A stretch of DNA of 21,944 bases from Helicobacteraceae bacterium (GTDB lineage Bacteria; Campylobacterota; Campylobacteria; Campylobacterales; Sulfurimonadaceae). The stretch covers positions 1 through 21,944 of the forward strand of contig JALWLR010000089.1 in the NCBI GenBank assembly GCA_027084065.1, written 5' to 3'. The stretch's first letter is position 1. Each line of letters starts with the position of its first letter. Made by a program: the position numbers and the translations under genes. Below the pieces are notes generated by a model. That model was not told the DNA's origin. It ran no database searches and saw nothing but the letters and a program-made list of their open reading frames with translations. This document shows positions 1-8,274 of this stretch, in pieces.

Positions 1-825
1 GAGTCAAAACTCTCTAGCAAACTCTTTTCTTCTTCCGCTGCACTTGGAGAAAAAAGAGTCAAATCTTTTAGTGTGCCTTATGATTTTACCAAAAGCAGAC
101 TCTCCAATGCAAAACTCTCCACCTATCTTACATGCACACAGAAATTCTTTTTTCGCTATATAGCGAAAATATCTTCGTTTGAAATTCCAAAAGATGTTCC
201 AAATGAGTGGGAAATAGGGCGCGTTTTGCATGTAGCATTGAAAAATCTCTACATGCAAAACAGGTTTTTTGAAAATGAAAAAGAGCTTTGTGACGCTTTG
301 AAAAAAGAGCTTGAGGAGGCGAGGGGAGAGAGTGAGCTTGAGAAGTTTCAAGTCGCACTCTATGCCAAAATGTTGCAACCCTTTTGTAAATCGGAGATAG
401 AGAGGTTCAAAGAGGGGTACCGAGTTTTTAAAGTGGAGCAGGAGTGTACTCGAAAGTGGGGCAAGCTTGAACTCTACGGTGTTATAGACAGAATCGACAC
501 GACGCCCGCGCATTCGCTCGAAGTGCTGGATTATAAAAGCGGCACACTCAAAACATACACGGCAAAAAATGTAGAGGAAGCTACCGATTTTCAGTTGGAA
601 TTTTACTATCTGCTTGCACAGACATACGGAGATGTCGATGGAGCGGCTTTTTACGAGCTTAAAAGCGGGAAAATCATGTCTGAACCATTTTTGCATGAGA
701 AGCTGGAGTTGTTGCAAAAGCATCTGCAAAGTTTGGAACAACTTGAAACGATAGAGATACGTCAGTGTGAAGATCTCACACTTTGTAAACGATGTGAATA
801 CAATATTATGTGTGGGCGTGAGTGA
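1..825 (+). CDS. addB: AddB C-terminal part (PD-(D/E)XK nuclease with Fe-S cluster), 5' truncated by window edge
   Basis: The frame is open from base 1, so this is the last ~274 codons of a longer gene (AddB-type proteins are usually 750-1000 aa). It carries the RecB-like nuclease signature: a GVIDRID stretch, then EVLDYKSG (bases ~514-540) with the D...DxK core, and a downstream QLEFYYLL helix. One cysteine lies before the nuclease core (codon 133-135, in LTCTQKFFF) and three at the C-terminus (codons 784, 793 and 811; CxxCx5C). This is the 4-Cys arrangement that binds [4Fe-4S] in AddB-type nucleases. AddB pairs with AddA to resect double-strand breaks for RecA. The stop overlaps the addA ATG by one base (TGATG), so the two are translationally coupled. 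A GTG at 73 could initiate, but it has no Shine-Dalgarno and lies inside homologous sequence. Nuclease identity is seen directly; the AddB name rests on the Fe-S cysteines and on addA beside it. Confidence 0.85.
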   Translation, partial: ESKLSSKLFSSSAALGEKRVKSFSVPYDFTKSRLSNAKLSTYLTCTQKFFFRYIAKISSFEIPKDVPNEWEIGRVLHVALKNLYMQNRFFENEKELCDALKKELEEARGESELEKFQVALYAKMLQPFCKSEIERFKEGYRVFKVEQECTRKWGKLELYGVIDRIDTTPAHSLEVLDYKSGTLKTYTAKNVEEATDFQLEFYYLLAQTYGDVDGAAFYELKSGKIMSEPFLHEKLELLQKHLQSLEQLETIEIRQCEDLTLCKRCEYNIMCGRE

Positions 826-3536
826 TGTTTGAAAAAAACTTGGCATATGAGGCGAGTGCGGGCAGCGGGAAAACATTTATGCTTGTCGTGCGCTATTTGA
901 GTCTGCTCTATATGGGAGCGGACCCGGCAAAAATTCTAGCACTTACTTTTACGAACAAAGCGGCAAACGAGATGCATGAGCGTGTCGTGGCGACTTTGGA
1001 AACACTGGAGCAAAGAGGGGAGCTGGAGGTTATCGCCCAGACAACGGGGATGGAAAAAAAGGAGCTGCTTTCTAAACGGGACGCTCTTTTGAGACATTTT
1101 TTGAAATCCCCGACAAAAATAATGACAATCGATAGTTTCTTTACAAAGATTTTACGAAAATTCTCTTTGTATGTCGCCCTTATGCCTGACTTTGAAACAC
1201 TCTCTGTGCAACATGAAACAAAACTGCTAAGCCACTTTTTGAAACATACCGATGTGACCAACAGCAAGCAGATACTGATCGATCTTGCTATTGAATCACA
1301 ACGAAGAGTGCAAGACATCTTCTCTTTGCTTGATGATTTTTATATAAAGTCCAAGGAGTTGGAGAATTTTCGTTTTGAGAAGCTTCCGCAGTATCCACTT
1401 CAAGAGCGGGCACTAAATATTGTAGCAACTATGAGAGAGCTTGTTCTTGCCTCGCCAAAAGCGTCGAAAAATGCAAAAAATGCTTTTGTCGTTGCACGTT
1501 TTGAAGATATTTTATCAAAAAGCTGGTTGGGAAGAGAGACGCTTGAATACTCCACTTTTTCAAAATGCTACACTCCACGGCTTGATGAATTGCTGCATGA
1601 GCTCTATGAGGTGCTAAGGGAGTGGTTTCATGCAAGAGAGCAAAACTTTTTTTATGCACTACAGCATCTAAGCGGCATCTACCAAGAGGCGAAAAGAAGC
1701 CTTTATAAAGCTGAAAACGAAGTGGGATTTGGCGATGTTACGATGTTGGTATATGAAATCCTTAAAGAGCGCATCGATACCGAGTTTCTTTACTTCAGAC
1801 TCGATGCCCAGATCGAACACATTTTACTCGATGAATTTCAAGATACGAGTATTTTACAGTATGAAATTTTGCATCCTCTCATTCAAGAAGCGCTTTCTGG
1901 CAAAGGGGTCAAAGAGGACGGCAGCTTCTTTTTCGTCGGTGATACCAAGCAGTCCATCTACCGTTTTCGTGGTGGCGTAAGTTCACTTTTTTGGGAAGTA
2001 GCAAGGTTAAACGGTACGAAAGTGGAAAAATTGACAACAAACTACCGCTCCAAAAAAGAGATAGTCGATTTTGTTAATGAAACCTTTCGGAGCAAAATTC
2101 ACGGCTATACAAATCAGAAGGTACAAAAAGATGCCAATGGCGGATATGTCTGCGTGGAGACGATGGAGCAGCCGTTTGAGAAAGTGTTTGAAAAAACAGC
2201 CGCTTTGCTTGCCGCAGGTGCCAAAGAGAGTGATATAGCCGTCTTATGCTTTACCAATGCCGACGGAGAAGCACTTCGAGAGTATCTTGCATCCAAGGGG
2301 ATGCGTGTCGTAACGGAGACAACGGTCAAACTCATACATCAAAAAGGGGTCAAAGCGCTGCTGGAATATTTAAAGTACCTCTATTTTAAAGAGGATATTT
2401 TCAAAGAGAATTTCTATGCACTCATAGGTAAAGAACCTGCTGTTGAGTTTGTCGATTTTAGTAAAAAAACTGTGCTTCAAATTGTGAAAGAGGCGATAGA
2501 TCGCTATGAAATCTTCGCAAAAGATTTCAATCTGCTTGCCTTTATGGAGATTGTCGCACGCTATGAAAGTATAGAAGAGCTGCTGTTTAACTATGAGCGT
2601 ATCGAACGTGACGCCGTGAGTGCCTCGGTAGAGGGGATTCGAATTTTGACGGTGCATAAGTCCAAAGGCTTGGAGTATGAGCATGTGCTTGTCGTGGATC
2701 GTCTGGGCAATCCGCCTCCGCGAAGAGAGAGCGTCATTTACGATTATGAGGGGATTGAACTTAAAAATATTTTTCTACGCATCAAAGGCAGGGACAAACT
2801 AGACAAAAGCTATGCCGATGCACTCAAACGTTCCGCTCGTCTTGCAGAGGAGGATATGCTCAACGCCCTTTACGTCGCTTTTACAAGAGCCAAACGAGAT
2901 CTTTTCATTTTGAAAAAAGAGAAGCGTAGTGTCTTTGATATTCTTGAACTTCAAGAACAAGAAAGAGGAGTGATAGAACCGGTAGAACTTGGAAGCGGCG
3001 CACAACAGCAAAGAGCGGTCGTTGTACCACACAAAGAGCTTTACTACGGGTCGCAAAACAACCTTTTGGAGAGTAGTGAAAAAGAGGAGGAAGAGGATCT
3101 TGAAGCTATTCATTTCGGTATAGGTATGCACTATGCACTTGAGATGATGGAGCACTTTGAGTCTACTTCAGTGAACAATGCTATAGAGGCTTTGCGTAAC
3201 CGCTACGGCGCGATTTTGGATGAAAAAGCCATTGTGGAGATCAAGCGGCGCATAGAGCGGCTTGTAGAGAATAAGCAGTTTAAAGAGCTTGTTTTGGGAA
3301 AATGTTTCAAAGAGCAGGGAGTGAAATACGGCAAAAAGCTCTACTATCTCGATTTGCTTGTCGAAGGAGAGGCAGGCTTTAGAATTATAGACTATAAAAC
3401 AGGCAAACAAGGCGCAAAAGATCATAAAAAGCAGGTGCGTAACTATATAAAGGCAGTTGCTAGTATCAGTGAAAAACCGGTTGAGGGCTACTTGTGCTAT
3501 ATACTAGATGAGGGTATTGAGATAGAAAAAGTTTAA
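825..3536 (+). CDS. addA: AddA/RecB-like UvrD-family helicase-nuclease
   Basis: A 903-aa superfamily 1 helicase with a C-terminal nuclease, acting with AddB in double-strand break processing. Visible motifs, numbered from ATG 825: Walker A ASAGSGKT (10-17), Ia LTFTNKAANEM (~40-50), II DEFQD (336-340), III GDTKQSIYRFRGG (372-384), IV NYRSK (406-410), V TVHKSKGLEYEHV (609-621), VI YVAFTRAKRD (683-692). The C-terminal PD-(D/E)XK core has D843 (YLDLL) and D856-Y-K858 (IIDYKTG), followed by a Q...Y helix. Length matches Campylobacterota AddA. The start could be GTG 822 or ATG 825; ATG is preferred because it forms the TGATG junction with addB. Helicase and nuclease appear intact. Confidence 0.93.
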   Translation: MFEKNLAYEASAGSGKTFMLVVRYLSLLYMGADPAKILALTFTNKAANEMHERVVATLETLEQRGELEVIAQTTGMEKKELLSKRDALLRHFLKSPTKIMTIDSFFTKILRKFSLYVALMPDFETLSVQHETKLLSHFLKHTDVTNSKQILIDLAIESQRRVQDIFSLLDDFYIKSKELENFRFEKLPQYPLQERALNIVATMRELVLASPKASKNAKNAFVVARFEDILSKSWLGRETLEYSTFSKCYTPRLDELLHELYEVLREWFHAREQNFFYALQHLSGIYQEAKRSLYKAENEVGFGDVTMLVYEILKERIDTEFLYFRLDAQIEHILLDEFQDTSILQYEILHPLIQEALSGKGVKEDGSFFFVGDTKQSIYRFRGGVSSLFWEVARLNGTKVEKLTTNYRSKKEIVDFVNETFRSKIHGYTNQKVQKDANGGYVCVETMEQPFEKVFEKTAALLAAGAKESDIAVLCFTNADGEALREYLASKGMRVVTETTVKLIHQKGVKALLEYLKYLYFKEDIFKENFYALIGKEPAVEFVDFSKKTVLQIVKEAIDRYEIFAKDFNLLAFMEIVARYESIEELLFNYERIERDAVSASVEGIRILTVHKSKGLEYEHVLVVDRLGNPPPRRESVIYDYEGIELKNIFLRIKGRDKLDKSYADALKRSARLAEEDMLNALYVAFTRAKRDLFILKKEKRSVFDILELQEQERGVIEPVELGSGAQQQRAVVVPHKELYYGSQNNLLESSEKEEEEDLEAIHFGIGMHYALEMMEHFESTSVNNAIEALRNRYGAILDEKAIVEIKRRIERLVENKQFKELVLGKCFKEQGVKYGKKLYYLDLLVEGEAGFRIIDYKTGKQGAKDHKKQVRNYIKAVASISEKPVEGYLCYILDEGIEIEKV

Positions 3537-3568
3537 AAGTAGCTGAAATTAAGAATATTTTTATTAAA

Positions 3569-3600
3569 AAACACTTAAATTCAGTCATTTTTAAGTGTTT
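3569..3600. terminator. 11-bp perfect inverted repeat after addA, overlapping the rplM promoter
   Basis: AAACACTTAAA (3569-3579) is perfectly complementary to TTTAAGTGTTT (3590-3600) around a 10-base loop. It lies 32 bases after the addA stop and could end addAB transcription. It is AT-rich with no U-tract directly after it, so it is at best a weak intrinsic terminator. Its right arm also serves as the upstream element of the rplM promoter. Confidence 0.4.
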
Positions 3601-3611
3601 ACGGCTATACT
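3590..3611 (+). promoter_or_regulatory. Sigma-70 type promoter of rplM-rpsI
   Basis: TTTAAGTGTT (3590-3599) matches the TTTAAGTnTT element described for Campylobacter housekeeping promoters, and TATACT (3606-3611) is the -10, 16 bases further on. Transcription would start near 3618, leaving a leader of about 22 bases that contains the AAAGGG ribosome site before ATG 3641. Prediction from consensus only. Confidence 0.6.
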
Positions 3612-3640
3612 TCCATCACTAAATTTATAAAGGGTTCAAG

Positions 3641-4063
3641 ATGAAGTTCACAAAGATTGCAACTCCTGAACAGATCGAGCAAAAATGGATTTTGGTCGAT
3701 GCTGAGGGAAAAACGTTCGGTCGTCTCGTTACTGAAATCGCTACGATACTTCGTGGTAAAAACAAGCCGTACTATACGCCGAATATGGATTGCGGTGACT
3801 ATGTCGTCGTTATCAATGCATCCAAAGCCGTTTTTAACGGTCTTGATAAAATCAACAACAAAGAGTATCACAAGCATACGGGATATTTTGGCAGTGTAAA
3901 AAGTGTCAAACTAAGCGAACTACTTGAAAAAAATCCGGAGAAGCTCTTCAAACTGGCAACTCGCGGTATGCTTCCAAAGACGAAACTCGGTGCAAAAATG
4001 CTAAAAAAATTAAAAGTTTATGCAGGTAGTGAGCATCCTCATACCGCACAACTTGCAAAGTAA
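3641..4063 (+). CDS. rplM: 50S ribosomal protein L13
   Basis: A 140-aa protein of typical bacterial L13 length, a component of the large ribosomal subunit that binds 23S rRNA. Recognisable family segments are WILVDAEGKTFGRLVTEIA near the N-terminus, LRGKNKPYYTPNMDCGDYVVVINA (~37-60), HTGYFGSVK (~78-86) and the AVxGMLP-equivalent ATRGMLPKTKLGAKMLKKLKVYAG (~106-129). ATG 3641 is preceded by AAAGGG. It is the first gene of the conserved rplM-rpsI pair, with 9 bases between them. Confidence 0.98.
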   Translation: MKFTKIATPEQIEQKWILVDAEGKTFGRLVTEIATILRGKNKPYYTPNMDCGDYVVVINASKAVFNGLDKINNKEYHKHTGYFGSVKSVKLSELLEKNPEKLFKLATRGMLPKTKLGAKMLKKLKVYAGSEHPHTAQLAK

Positions 4064-4072
4064 GGATAACCA

Positions 4073-4462
4073 ATGGCAAAAATATATGCAACAGGTCGTA
4101 GAAAATCTTCTATAGCGAAAGTTTGGTTGACTCCCGGAACAGGAAAGATCACAGTAAACGGCCTTAGTCTTGACGCATGGCTAGGTGGTCTTGAAGCGAA
4201 AAAACTTCGTGTCAAACAACCGCTCAATATAACAAAACAAGAAGAAACAGTGGACATCGTCGCAACTACACTCGGTGGTGGATTTGGCGGTCAAGCGGAT
4301 GCTCTTCGCCACGGAATTGCAAGAGCACTTGTTAAGTTCAATCCAGAACTCAGAAGCGTACTCAAACCTGCCGGTATGCTTACTCGTGACGCAAGAGTCG
4401 TCGAGAGAAAGAAACCGGGTCTCAAAAAAGCAAGACGCTCTCCTCAATTCTCAAAAAGATAA
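4073..4462 (+). CDS. rpsI: 30S ribosomal protein S9
   Basis: A 129-aa protein. It has the S9 N-terminal ATGRRKSSIAKVWL segment, the central GGGFGGQADALRHGIARAL stretch and the conserved basic tail ending in SPQFSKR, which reaches toward the P-site tRNA in the small subunit. Start ATG 4073 follows AAGGA (4062-4066), which overlaps the rplM stop region. Co-transcribed with rplM; a hairpin follows shortly after the stop. Confidence 0.98.
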   Translation: MAKIYATGRRKSSIAKVWLTPGTGKITVNGLSLDAWLGGLEAKKLRVKQPLNITKQEETVDIVATTLGGGFGGQADALRHGIARALVKFNPELRSVLKPAGMLTRDARVVERKKPGLKKARRSPQFSKR

Positions 4463-4479
4463 TCGTTCTTTTTTTGCAT

Positions 4480-4500
4480 GTATCGGGTTTTTCCCGATGC
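4480..4500 (+). terminator. Hairpin downstream of rpsI
   Basis: Eight-pair stem (ATCGGG/CCCGAT plus an outer wobble and G-C pair) closing a five-T loop, 18 bases after the rpsI stop. A T-rich stretch (4507-4512) follows but is not immediate, so efficiency is uncertain. Confidence 0.55.
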
Positions 4501-4557
4501 GGCATATCTTTTCTGCACTAATTTTCTCATCTTCACTGCATTGTTACAAAAAGATTA

Positions 4558-4563
4558 TATAAT
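4558..4563 (+). promoter_or_regulatory. Candidate -10 box for the DUF945 gene
   Basis: A perfect TATAAT preceded by an A/T-rich run, with TTGTTA 17 bases upstream at 4541. Transcription would begin near 4570, ahead of the AAGGA at 4580-4584 and ATG 4594. Confidence 0.5.
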
Positions 4564-4593
4564 CTCCTTTAATAACACAAAGGATTTGGAAAT

Positions 4594-5988
4594 ATGAATA
4601 AAAAGTTAATTTTACTCGTAGCGTTTATCGTCCTCATTGCACTTTTACCGCTTATAGGTAACAAAGTTGTCAAAAATACGATAGAGCAGCGTTTTGCAGA
4701 TTTACGCCAAAACGGTCTTGAAACCGCTTTGAAACAGGAAAACAGAGGCTATCTGCAGACCGACTTGGAGTATACTGTTACAGTTGCAGATGAAGAGAAA
4801 TTTCTTGCTTATTTGCAGCAGTACTCCTCGCAGGAGTTACCTCCATATACGCAAAGTCTTCTTGCCGGCATTGTTTTTGGTGTCAAAGTGCACTACAACA
4901 ACATCCCTTTCAACGAAAAAATTTCCATCGATATTTACCCCGTAAAACTATCTAAAGAGATGGAGCGCGAACTTAAAGAGAAAAATCCAAAGCTTTACGA
5001 ATTTGTCAAAGAGCTTATACGCAAAAAAGCGTTTGTTTATCATATAGATTACGATGTCGTAAGTGGCGAGTTCAGTGGAAGTATGAAAGACTTTAACGAG
5101 CGCTTCATACAAGATACAAATGCGACACTAGAGCTTTCATACAAGGGTGTACGTGTAGCCGGTAAAGGCATGTTGCTTGCTCCCGATACGCTTCAAAGCA
5201 GTATAGAATCCCTTCATATGGGGCTTAAAGATGAAAAAACGACAATGGATTTTGAGGTACACTCGTGGTACTCCAAAGCCATGTTTGAATCTCAAAGCGC
5301 TTACAGTGAGAGTATGAAAGTAGGTAAAACGGATTTCAAACTTCGAGAAGTTTCGGCACAGACGCAAATGCCGGTAGAAGTTGCTTTTCATGCAGAAGGA
5401 GTTTCGTTTGAGTTTGCCGCAGCCGCAGAGGGTAAGAAAATGAAGTTCGAGACAGACGCGGCAGTTAAAAAGCTTGTTTTGTCACAAAATGCACAAAATT
5501 ATGCAGTGGAGAATTTCCATTTAAAAGGGGTGTTGAGTGAGGTCGACAAAGAGAGTTTTATCCGTTTGCAAAAGATGGTACAAAAGCTCTCAACTCAAAG
5601 CACACAACAGCCTACACAGGAGAAAATAGAGCAAACACTCGTTACGCTTCTCTCAAACGGTATGCACTTTACGTTGGCTGATTTCTCTATAGGTAGCTTG
5701 AGTATACCGGGACAAAACAACATAGAGGGCTTCTTTGTCAAAGTTGATGCAAAGCTCCATGCAGATCCAAATTTTGTCAAGAACTACCAAGATCCAAATG
5801 CTTTGGTACAGAATCTTGAAGTCAAAGCGGATATGCACTTCTCCAAACCTTTTTATGCACTGCTTAACGGACTCTATCCGGTGGATTTGATGTTGGCTCA
5901 GTATAAAAAAGAGGATCAAAAAGGGGTTGATTTTCATATTGAAATCCTTCAGGGAAAAATTATGCTCAACGGAAAAGCGTTGCAGTAA
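4594..5988 (+). CDS. DUF945 (YdgA-like) family protein, membrane anchored
   Basis: A 464-aa protein with one N-terminal hydrophobic segment (residues 4-22, after MNKK) and a long predicted periplasmic part. Overall layout and the C-terminal GKIMLNGKAL ending resemble E. coli YdgA of the DUF945 family, whose molecular role is unknown. There are no obvious catalytic motifs. The composition is rich in beta-type alternation, with a Q/T-rich stretch around residues 331-345 (SSTQQPTQEK-like). AAGGA at 4580 precedes ATG 4594. The next gene starts 6 bases after the stop with AAGGAG across the junction, so the downstream binding protein is probably co-transcribed. Family assignment is by remembered similarity, not by search; it could be a lineage-specific periplasmic protein instead. 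Confidence 0.65.
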   Translation: MNKKLILLVAFIVLIALLPLIGNKVVKNTIEQRFADLRQNGLETALKQENRGYLQTDLEYTVTVADEEKFLAYLQQYSSQELPPYTQSLLAGIVFGVKVHYNNIPFNEKISIDIYPVKLSKEMERELKEKNPKLYEFVKELIRKKAFVYHIDYDVVSGEFSGSMKDFNERFIQDTNATLELSYKGVRVAGKGMLLAPDTLQSSIESLHMGLKDEKTTMDFEVHSWYSKAMFESQSAYSESMKVGKTDFKLREVSAQTQMPVEVAFHAEGVSFEFAAAAEGKKMKFETDAAVKKLVLSQNAQNYAVENFHLKGVLSEVDKESFIRLQKMVQKLSTQSTQQPTQEKIEQTLVTLLSNGMHFTLADFSIGSLSIPGQNNIEGFFVKVDAKLHADPNFVKNYQDPNALVQNLEVKADMHFSKPFYALLNGLYPVDLMLAQYKKEDQKGVDFHIEILQGKIMLNGKALQ

Positions 5989-5994
5989 GGAGCG

Positions 5995-7503
5995 ATGTTT
6001 TTGCGCTTCTTTTTTCTTCTTTTTCTTTGCAGCTTCGTGCTGCATGCATCGACACTGCATCTCTCCCTTTCGGCAAACCCCTCAAGGCTCAATCCGCTTA
6101 TAGCCACAGACAGTGCGAGCGGAGAGATTACCTCCTTTTTGTTCAACGGTCTAGTCAAATGGGATAAGTACCAAAAAAAGATCATTCCCGATTTGGCGGA
6201 GAGTTTCCACTTTTTGGACGATACTCATCTACTTTTCAAGCTCAAACATAACGTCAAGTGGCATGACGGTGCAGTGTTTAATGCCGATGATGTCATCTTT
6301 ACCTATAAAACGCTCATCTCTTCGAAAATCGCTTCTCCCTATAGCAGTAGTTTTCGTTTTGTCAAAGATGTCGTCAAAAAAGATGACTATACGATTGTCG
6401 TTATCTATAAAAAGCCCTATTTCAAAGCTTTGGAGACGTGGATGATGGGCATTATTCCTAGACATCTGCTCCAAGACGAGCAAAATCTTATGAGCTCTTC
6501 GTTTAATACCCACCCTGTTGGAACGGGTCCATACAAACTCAAACATCTCGTTTTTTCCCAAGACATTATACTAGAGGCAAATAAAGAGTATTTTGAGCAT
6601 CCACCCAAAATAGAAAAGATAGCCTTTCATGTCGTACCTGACAGTATGACACGCTTTTTGATGCTGAAGTCTCATCAGCTCGACATCGGATCTCTTTCGC
6701 CCATCGAGTATGAAAAGAAGCTGCCAAAAGAGTTCGAAGAGTTTTATGCCATATATGAAAATATAGCGCTTGCATATACCTACCTTGGATTCAACCTCAA
6801 AAAGAAAAAGTTTCAAGACCCGCGCGTGCGAAAGGCTCTCTCCCTTGCGATAGACCGACAAGAAATCGTAGATATTATGTTCTTTGGGCATGCGCAGGTA
6901 TGCAGAGGACCTTTTTTGCCGACTTCCATCGCATTCAACCCAAACGTTCAGCCCCCTAAAAGAGATGTAGCAAAAGCAAAAGCGCTGCTTCAAGCAGCAG
7001 GTTACGATGCGAAACATCCGTTGGAGTTTGAAATAGCCACATCAAACTCCAACCCGACACGTCCATATGTCGCACAGATTCTCCAGCATCAGCTCAAAGA
7101 GGCGGGTGTGGTTGTCAAGCTTCGCATTATGGAGTGGCAGGCATTTTTGAACATGGTCGTATTTCCAAGAAAATTCGATACCGTCTTGCTTGGATGGGGA
7201 CTCTCTCCCACACCCGATCCGCGCCTTTTTTGGCATTCGCAAAGTGATGTCAAAGGAGGGTTCAATTTTGTAGGCTATCACAATCCTGAGGTAGACAGGC
7301 TTATAGAACAAAGCGAAACGATCATAGAGCGTAACAAACTGGCACGCATATGGCAAAGGATGTTCGCTTTAATAGTTGCAGACAACCCTTATCTCTTTTT
7401 GTATATCCCTACCTCCATATCTGCAGTAAGCAGACGTATTCACGGTGTGGAAGCACTGCCAAGCGGATATTGGCACAACTATATTGATTGGATAAAAGAA
7501 TGA
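5995..7503 (+). CDS. Periplasmic substrate-binding protein, family 5 (peptide/nickel ABC type), orphan
   Basis: A 502-aa protein. Residues 1-19 form a hydrophobic signal peptide with likely cleavage after VLHA. The cysteine at position 12 is not in a good lipobox, so a soluble periplasmic protein is more likely than a lipoprotein. The mature part shows family-5 (OppA/DppA/NikA) landmarks: NPLIATDSASGEI, NGLVKWD, PDLAESF, VKWHDGAVFNADDVIFTYK (~85-103), PVGTGPYKL, and DPRVRKALSLAIDRQEIV (~275-292). No permease or ATPase genes are nearby, so its partner is elsewhere or lost, and the ligand cannot be told from sequence. AAGGAG precedes ATG 5995. The stop overlaps the next start (ATGA). Confidence 0.88.
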   Translation: MFLRFFFLLFLCSFVLHASTLHLSLSANPSRLNPLIATDSASGEITSFLFNGLVKWDKYQKKIIPDLAESFHFLDDTHLLFKLKHNVKWHDGAVFNADDVIFTYKTLISSKIASPYSSSFRFVKDVVKKDDYTIVVIYKKPYFKALETWMMGIIPRHLLQDEQNLMSSSFNTHPVGTGPYKLKHLVFSQDIILEANKEYFEHPPKIEKIAFHVVPDSMTRFLMLKSHQLDIGSLSPIEYEKKLPKEFEEFYAIYENIALAYTYLGFNLKKKKFQDPRVRKALSLAIDRQEIVDIMFFGHAQVCRGPFLPTSIAFNPNVQPPKRDVAKAKALLQAAGYDAKHPLEFEIATSNSNPTRPYVAQILQHQLKEAGVVVKLRIMEWQAFLNMVVFPRKFDTVLLGWGLSPTPDPRLFWHSQSDVKGGFNFVGYHNPEVDRLIEQSETIIERNKLARIWQRMFALIVADNPYLFLYIPTSISAVSRRIHGVEALPSGYWHNYIDWIKE

Positions 7504-8150
7504 TACTACTTTTTGATCTTGACGGGACACTTATAGATTCGACTGAAGCGATACTTGAGAGCTTTCATACTGCATGTAAAAAGTTGCATTTTCCTTCGCC
7601 AAAAGATGAGCAAATCAAAAAACTCATAGGCTATCCACTTGATTATATGTTTTTGCATGTAGGCGTTCCCAAAGAGAAAGTATGGGATTTTGTCGCAGCC
7701 TATAAAGAGCACTACAGAAAAATTTCAAAACAAAAGACTGTTTTACTGCCACATGCAAAAGAGGCAGTAAAAAGTGCTTCTACGTTCGCGCGACTTGGAA
7801 TTGTAACAACCAAAACGGCGCGCTATTCACGTGAGTTGATGGAGCATTTTGGTTTGATGGATTATTTTGAGGTGCTAGTTGGGCGTGAAGATGTGAAGCA
7901 TCCAAAACCACACCCCGAACCGATTTTGCGTGCGCTTTCTTGCATGCAGCCAAAACAAGGGGAGTCCGTTTGGATGATAGGCGACACGAAACTTGATTTC
8001 GAAGCAGCTTTGGAGGCTGGAATTAATGCAGTTGGAGTTTTGTGCGGATACGGTACGAAAGAGGAGCTTAAGCAGTACGGATTTCCCTTGAAAAAGGATG
8101 CTTTGGAGGCTGTTTTGTATATTCAAAAGAGTATGAAAGAGAAAAATTAA
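7500..8150 (+). CDS. HAD-superfamily hydrolase, phosphoglycolate phosphatase/PpaX-like
   Basis: A 216-aa haloacid dehalogenase-type phosphatase with an alpha-helical C1 cap. Motif I is DLDGTL with nucleophile D6 and acid/base D8; motif II is the Thr of GIVTTKTARYS; motif III is the Lys of KHPKPHPEP; motif IV is GDTKLDFEAA. This pattern fits Gph (2-phosphoglycolate removal) or PpaX (pyrophosphatase), but substrate specificity cannot be read. ATG 7500 is chosen because it forms a 4-base ATGA overlap with the preceding stop; a TTG at 7488 in frame is less likely. Coupling to the binding-protein gene may only reflect genome compaction. Confidence 0.88.
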   Translation: MILLFDLDGTLIDSTEAILESFHTACKKLHFPSPKDEQIKKLIGYPLDYMFLHVGVPKEKVWDFVAAYKEHYRKISKQKTVLLPHAKEAVKSASTFARLGIVTTKTARYSRELMEHFGLMDYFEVLVGREDVKHPKPHPEPILRALSCMQPKQGESVWMIGDTKLDFEAALEAGINAVGVLCGYGTKEELKQYGFPLKKDALEAVLYIQKSMKEKN

Positions 8151-8196
8151 CCCACTCTATCTTAATTATATGCCACTCTTATTGAATCAAGCTTCT

Positions 8197-8219
8197 TTTA
8201 AGAGCAACTTTCCTAAAAT
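8197..8219 (+). promoter_or_regulatory. Candidate promoter of porGDAB
   Basis: TTTAAG (8197-8202) and TAAAAT (8214-8219) are 17 bases apart start to start, the same geometry as the rplM and thrS promoters in this window. The predicted start near 8226 gives a ~50-base leader that contains the dyad at 8240-8255. Confidence 0.45.
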
Positions 8220-8239
8220 AAGAAAACTAAAAGTGTACC

Positions 8240-8255
8240 GTTTCCCGTGGGAAAC
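8240..8255. promoter_or_regulatory. Perfect 7+2+7 dyad in the por leader
   Basis: GTTTCCC-GT-GGGAAAC is a perfect inverted repeat with a 2-base centre, in an otherwise AT-rich leader. It lies about 14-29 bases downstream of the predicted start and 20 bases before the porG ATG. The form suits a dimeric regulator site. With only two bases in the centre it would make a strained RNA hairpin. Function is inferred. Confidence 0.45.
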
Positions 8256-8274
8256 CGAGATTAAAGGAGAATTT

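Noticed and set aside
4..876. A 290-codon minus-strand frame
   Set aside because: It lies wholly antisense to addB and the start of addA, whose nuclease and helicase motifs are clear; the product has the Phe/Cys-rich composition of a shadow frame and no ribosome site.
8170..8274. N-terminal extension of porG from an upstream ATG
   Set aside because: It would translate through the predicted promoter and dyad, lacks similarity to gamma subunits, and ATG 8275 has a strong Shine-Dalgarno.
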